NCBI GenBank assembly: GCA_947503585.1
Contig: CANNEJ010000052.1
Location: forward strand, 1 to 8,565
Origin: Anaerolineales bacterium
Lineage (GTDB): Bacteria > Chloroflexota > Anaerolineae > Anaerolineales > UBA11657
Length of the DNA stretch: 8,565 nt
Reading direction: 5' to 3'
Shown here: piece by piece, positions 6,874-8,565 of the stretch
Position numbering within the stretch: position 1 is the first letter of the stretch
Layout: the number at the start of each line of letters is the position of its first letter
Position numbers and translations under genes: made by a program
The notes under the pieces: model-generated
The model's input: only the letters and a program-made list of their open reading frames with translations
What the model was told of the DNA's origin: nothing
Databases searched by the model: none

Positions 6874-7587
6874 ATGTTTTTTGACCCCCTGTATTTTATT
6901 TTTGTCGGGCCGGCAATGTTGGCAGCAATGTATGCAAACAGCCGCGTCAAATCAGCGTTCGCGCGCTGGCATCAGGTGGGCAACGGGCGCCGGCTGACCG
7001 GCGAGCAGGTGGCGCTGGCGCTGATCAAAAGCAGCGGGCTACGCGCCGTGACCCTTACCAGCGCACCGCCGGACAACGACCATTACGATCCGCGCGACCG
7101 TTCGCTGGCGCTCTCGCCGGCGGTGGGCAACGCAGCCTCTGTGGCGGCGATGGCAGTTGCGGCGCATGAGATTGGCCACGCACTGCAGGACAGTGAAGCC
7201 TTTGCGCCGCTGCGCATGCGCACTGCGCTGGTTCCAGTATCCAACTACGGCAGCCAGATCGGCACCTACATGCTTTTTGGCGGGATGCTGCTGGCGGGAT
7301 TTGGCGGCGGAAGTTTGGGGTTGCCGGTTGCCTGGCTGGGCTTGGGGCTGTTTGCACTCGGCAGCGTGGTCTCGCTGGTGACACTGCCGGTGGAGTTTGA
7401 TGCCAGCCGGCGGGCGCTGGCAGTGCTTGCCAGCAGCGGGCTGATTGCAAACGAGGAAGAACGCGCGGGAGTGCAGGCGGTGCTGAACGCGGCCGCGCTC
7501 ACTTATGTAGCTGCAGCGGGGGCTGCAATTGCGACGGTGGCTTACTATGGATTTCGTTTGATGCGCCTGTACGGTCGGCGCGATTAA
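6874..7587 (+). CDS. yugP: Neutral zinc metallopeptidase, YugP family (membrane-embedded)
   Basis: The 237-aa product matches the YugP-type family of membrane zinc peptidases (Pfam Zn_peptidase_2). Seen: an N-terminal membrane helix (about 5-21), a cytosolic-looking stretch with the family motif DHYDPRDRSLAL (69-80), and the zincin site AHEIGHALQ with His98, Glu99 and His102. Then come hydrophobic segments around 130-148 and 152-171, LPVEFDASRRA at 171-181 (Glu174 is a likely third zinc ligand, by family pattern), and a last hydrophobic segment (about 205-228). Length is usual for the family (about 225-235). It should be an integral membrane endopeptidase; substrates are poorly known in general. 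The start is well supported by AAGGA 8 nt upstream. It is the last gene of the plus-strand run, 97 nt after ctpA and 29 nt before a strong terminator, so it probably shares at least part of its transcription with the two S41 genes. Confidence 0.93.
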   Translation: MFFDPLYFIFVGPAMLAAMYANSRVKSAFARWHQVGNGRRLTGEQVALALIKSSGLRAVTLTSAPPDNDHYDPRDRSLALSPAVGNAASVAAMAVAAHEIGHALQDSEAFAPLRMRTALVPVSNYGSQIGTYMLFGGMLLAGFGGGSLGLPVAWLGLGLFALGSVVSLVTLPVEFDASRRALAVLASSGLIANEEERAGVQAVLNAAALTYVAAAGAAIATVAYYGFRLMRLYGRRD

Positions 7588-7616
7588 GCTGCTCCCGACT
7601 TTTGATTAAGTAGGCG

Positions 7617-7646
7617 GCGCCCGCAAGTTGCGGGCGCTTTTGTTTT
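7617..7646 (+). terminator. Rho-independent terminator of the plus-strand operon
   Basis: GCGCCCGCAA (7617-7626) pairs with TTGCGGGCGC (7628-7637). In practice this is an 8-bp GC-rich stem with the 5-nt loop AAGTT, followed at once by TTTTGTTTT (7638-7646). There is no T-run on the other side, so it acts on plus-strand transcription only. It lies 29 nt after the yugP stop. Confidence 0.93.
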
Positions 7647-7700
7647 GCAGCTGTGCGCTGGTCTATTTGCCGTGCAGGCGGCGCGGGCGGTGATTCGGAG

Positions 7701-8201
7701 TCAGGTGATGACCAGCAGCAGTGTGTTTTGCTCTACGCTTTGGCCAGCCTGGGCCCGCACGCGTTGCACTGTGCCAGCGCGCGGCGCCCGCAACTCATTC
7801 TGCATTTTCATAGATTCAAGCACAAGCAGCAAGTCGCCTTTTTCCACCGGTTGGCCGGCAGCCACCGGCACGCTAACCACCAGCCCCGGCATCGGCGCCT
7901 TTAGCAGAAACTCGCGCCCGCCGGCTGCGGCTTGCATCCCACCCAGCTGCGCCAGGCGCTGTGTGCGTTCATCTGCCACGGTCACAGTGTAGCGGTCTCC
8001 GTGGTGCAGTACCTGCCAGCCATCCGCATCGAACTCAATGTAAGCCTCGTGCGATCCGCCATCCAGCAGCAGTGAGTACAACGGTTGATGGCTTACGGAT
8101 TCGAAGTCCACCGAGAACACCTCGCCATCTACCATGATCTGATGCGCGCTGTTAATCTCGATCTGGTAGGTGATGCCGTTGACAGAAGTGGTGTATCTCA
8201 T
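7701..8201 (-). CDS. Biotin carboxyl carrier protein of an acyl-CoA carboxylase, with N-terminal BT-like domain
   Basis: The 166-aa protein carries biotin that is carboxylated by biotin carboxylase and then passed to an acyl-CoA by a carboxyltransferase. The C-terminal biotinyl/lipoyl domain (about 97-166) is complete: KAPMPGLV at 101-108, and ESMKMQNEL at 129-137 with the biotinylated Lys132 flanked by Met. This MKM form is typical of biotin rather than lipoate attachment. The first ~80 residues are beta-rich and do not look like the Pro/Ala-rich linker of classical AccB; position and style suggest the BT (carboxylase-carboxyltransferase linking) domain of propionyl-CoA or methylcrotonyl-CoA carboxylase alpha subunits. 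The ATG at 8201 overlaps the TGA of the upstream biotin carboxylase gene by 4 nt (ATGA), so the two are translationally coupled. The carboxyltransferase gene is not in the window, so acetyl-, propionyl- or another acyl-CoA remains open. Confidence 0.93.
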   Translation of the reverse strand: MRYTTSVNGITYQIEINSAHQIMVDGEVFSVDFESVSHQPLYSLLLDGGSHEAYIEFDADGWQVLHHGDRYTVTVADERTQRLAQLGGMQAAAGGREFLLKAPMPGLVVSVPVAAGQPVEKGDLLLVLESMKMQNELRAPRAGTVQRVRAQAGQSVEQNTLLLVIT

Positions 8202-8565
8202 CTATGCATGCGCTCCCAGCGCCCGACCCATTTCCAGTTGCTCGTGTCGCGCACATTGTGCTGTTGAATGTGCGCGGTCTGCTGGCCTTGCTGGTGCGCC
8301 ACCAGCGTGGCCAGAATGGCCGCGATGCGCGGGTTGGTGGGCGGCTTGTCTTCTACATGGAAGTCCTCATCCAGAAAGCGCGTTGTGAACTTGCCGGCCA
8401 TAAACCGGTGGCTGTCGAGCAGCTTTTGATGGAACGGGATAGTTGTCTTCACGCCGATCAGCCGGTAGTCCTCTAGTGCGCGGCGCATGCGCAACAGCGC
8501 TTCGCCGCGCGATTCGCCATGACAAATTAATTTTGTGAGCAGCGAATCGTAGTAGGTCGGTACGG
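8198..8565 (-). CDS. accC: Biotin carboxylase subunit, C-terminal part (5' end outside window)
   Basis: The minus strand is open from the right edge to the TGA at 8198-8200, giving 122 complete codons of a protein that begins outside. Seen: PTYYDSLLTKLICHGESR directly after the edge, then EALLRMRRALEDYRLIGV, TTIPFHQKLL and FTTRFLDEDF. This is the signature C-terminal domain of ATP-dependent biotin carboxylases (AccC, PccA and MccA heads). The ATP-grasp domain and catalytic residues are out of view. After FLDEDF a ~60-residue tail contains IAAILATLVAHQQ and SNWKWVGRWERMHR, which resembles the stretch that joins the carboxylase to the BT domain in fused alpha subunits; here it ends in a stop. 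It overlaps the carrier-protein gene by 4 nt. The symbol accC is used in the broad sense, since the acyl-CoA substrate is unknown. Confidence 0.93.
   Translation of the reverse strand, partial: VPTYYDSLLTKLICHGESRGEALLRMRRALEDYRLIGVKTTIPFHQKLLDSHRFMAGKFTTRFLDEDFHVEDKPPTNPRIAAILATLVAHQQGQQTAHIQQHNVRDTSNWKWVGRWERMHR

Noticed and set aside
7647..7700. Terminator for the minus-strand carboxylase genes
   Set aside because: Only 4-bp stems are seen, and on the minus strand no T-run follows any stem. The hairpin at 7617-7637 has its T-run on the plus strand only.
1..8565. CRISPR array, tRNA, insertion sequence or defence system
   Set aside because: I saw no regularly spaced repeats, no tRNA-like cloverleaf, no transposase motif and no defence-type domain; all eight genes have other explanations.

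Overview
The window is GC-rich bacterial chromosomal DNA, densely packed with genes on both strands. It holds eight protein-coding genes; the first and last run off the window ends. I see no rRNA, tRNA, CRISPR array, insertion sequence or phage gene. The gene set (endonuclease-type MutL, a GC-rich S41 lipoprotein whose PAGY/IPDGH-containing architecture I associate with Anaerolineae-like bacteria, a YugP-type zinc peptidase and a separate biotin carboxylase/biotin carrier pair) fits best with Chloroflexota. That assignment is an inference from protein style; no marker gene is present.

Layout. (1) 1-2380, minus strand: mutL followed after 15 bp by a zinc-dependent medium-chain dehydrogenase cut by the left edge. 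(2) 2381-2493: a 113-bp divergent intergenic region that must carry the promoters for both directions. (3) 2494-7646, plus strand: a probable four-gene operon ending in a clear intrinsic terminator. It comprises a 103-aa three-helix membrane protein, an 889-aa S41 peptidase-like lipoprotein that starts at a TTG overlapping the previous stop, a CtpA-type S41 protease with a Ser/Lys dyad, and a YugP-type membrane zinc metallopeptidase. (4) 7701-8565, minus strand, convergent: the end of a biotin carboxylase gene overlapping by 4 nt (ATGA) a gene for a biotin carrier protein with an extra N-terminal domain.

How the parts work together. The plus-strand cluster looks like an envelope proteolysis module: two exported S41 proteins with different catalytic layouts, an integral membrane metalloprotease, and an unknown small membrane protein translationally coupled to the lipoprotein. 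The minus-strand pair at the right looks like the alpha subunit of an acyl-CoA carboxylase split into two proteins at a domain border. mutL supplies the nicking endonuclease of mismatch repair. The parts most worth a second look are the uncharacterised membrane protein/lipoprotein pair, the unusual active-site surroundings of the lipoprotein, and the split carboxylase. I do not see a clearly new defence or mobile system here.
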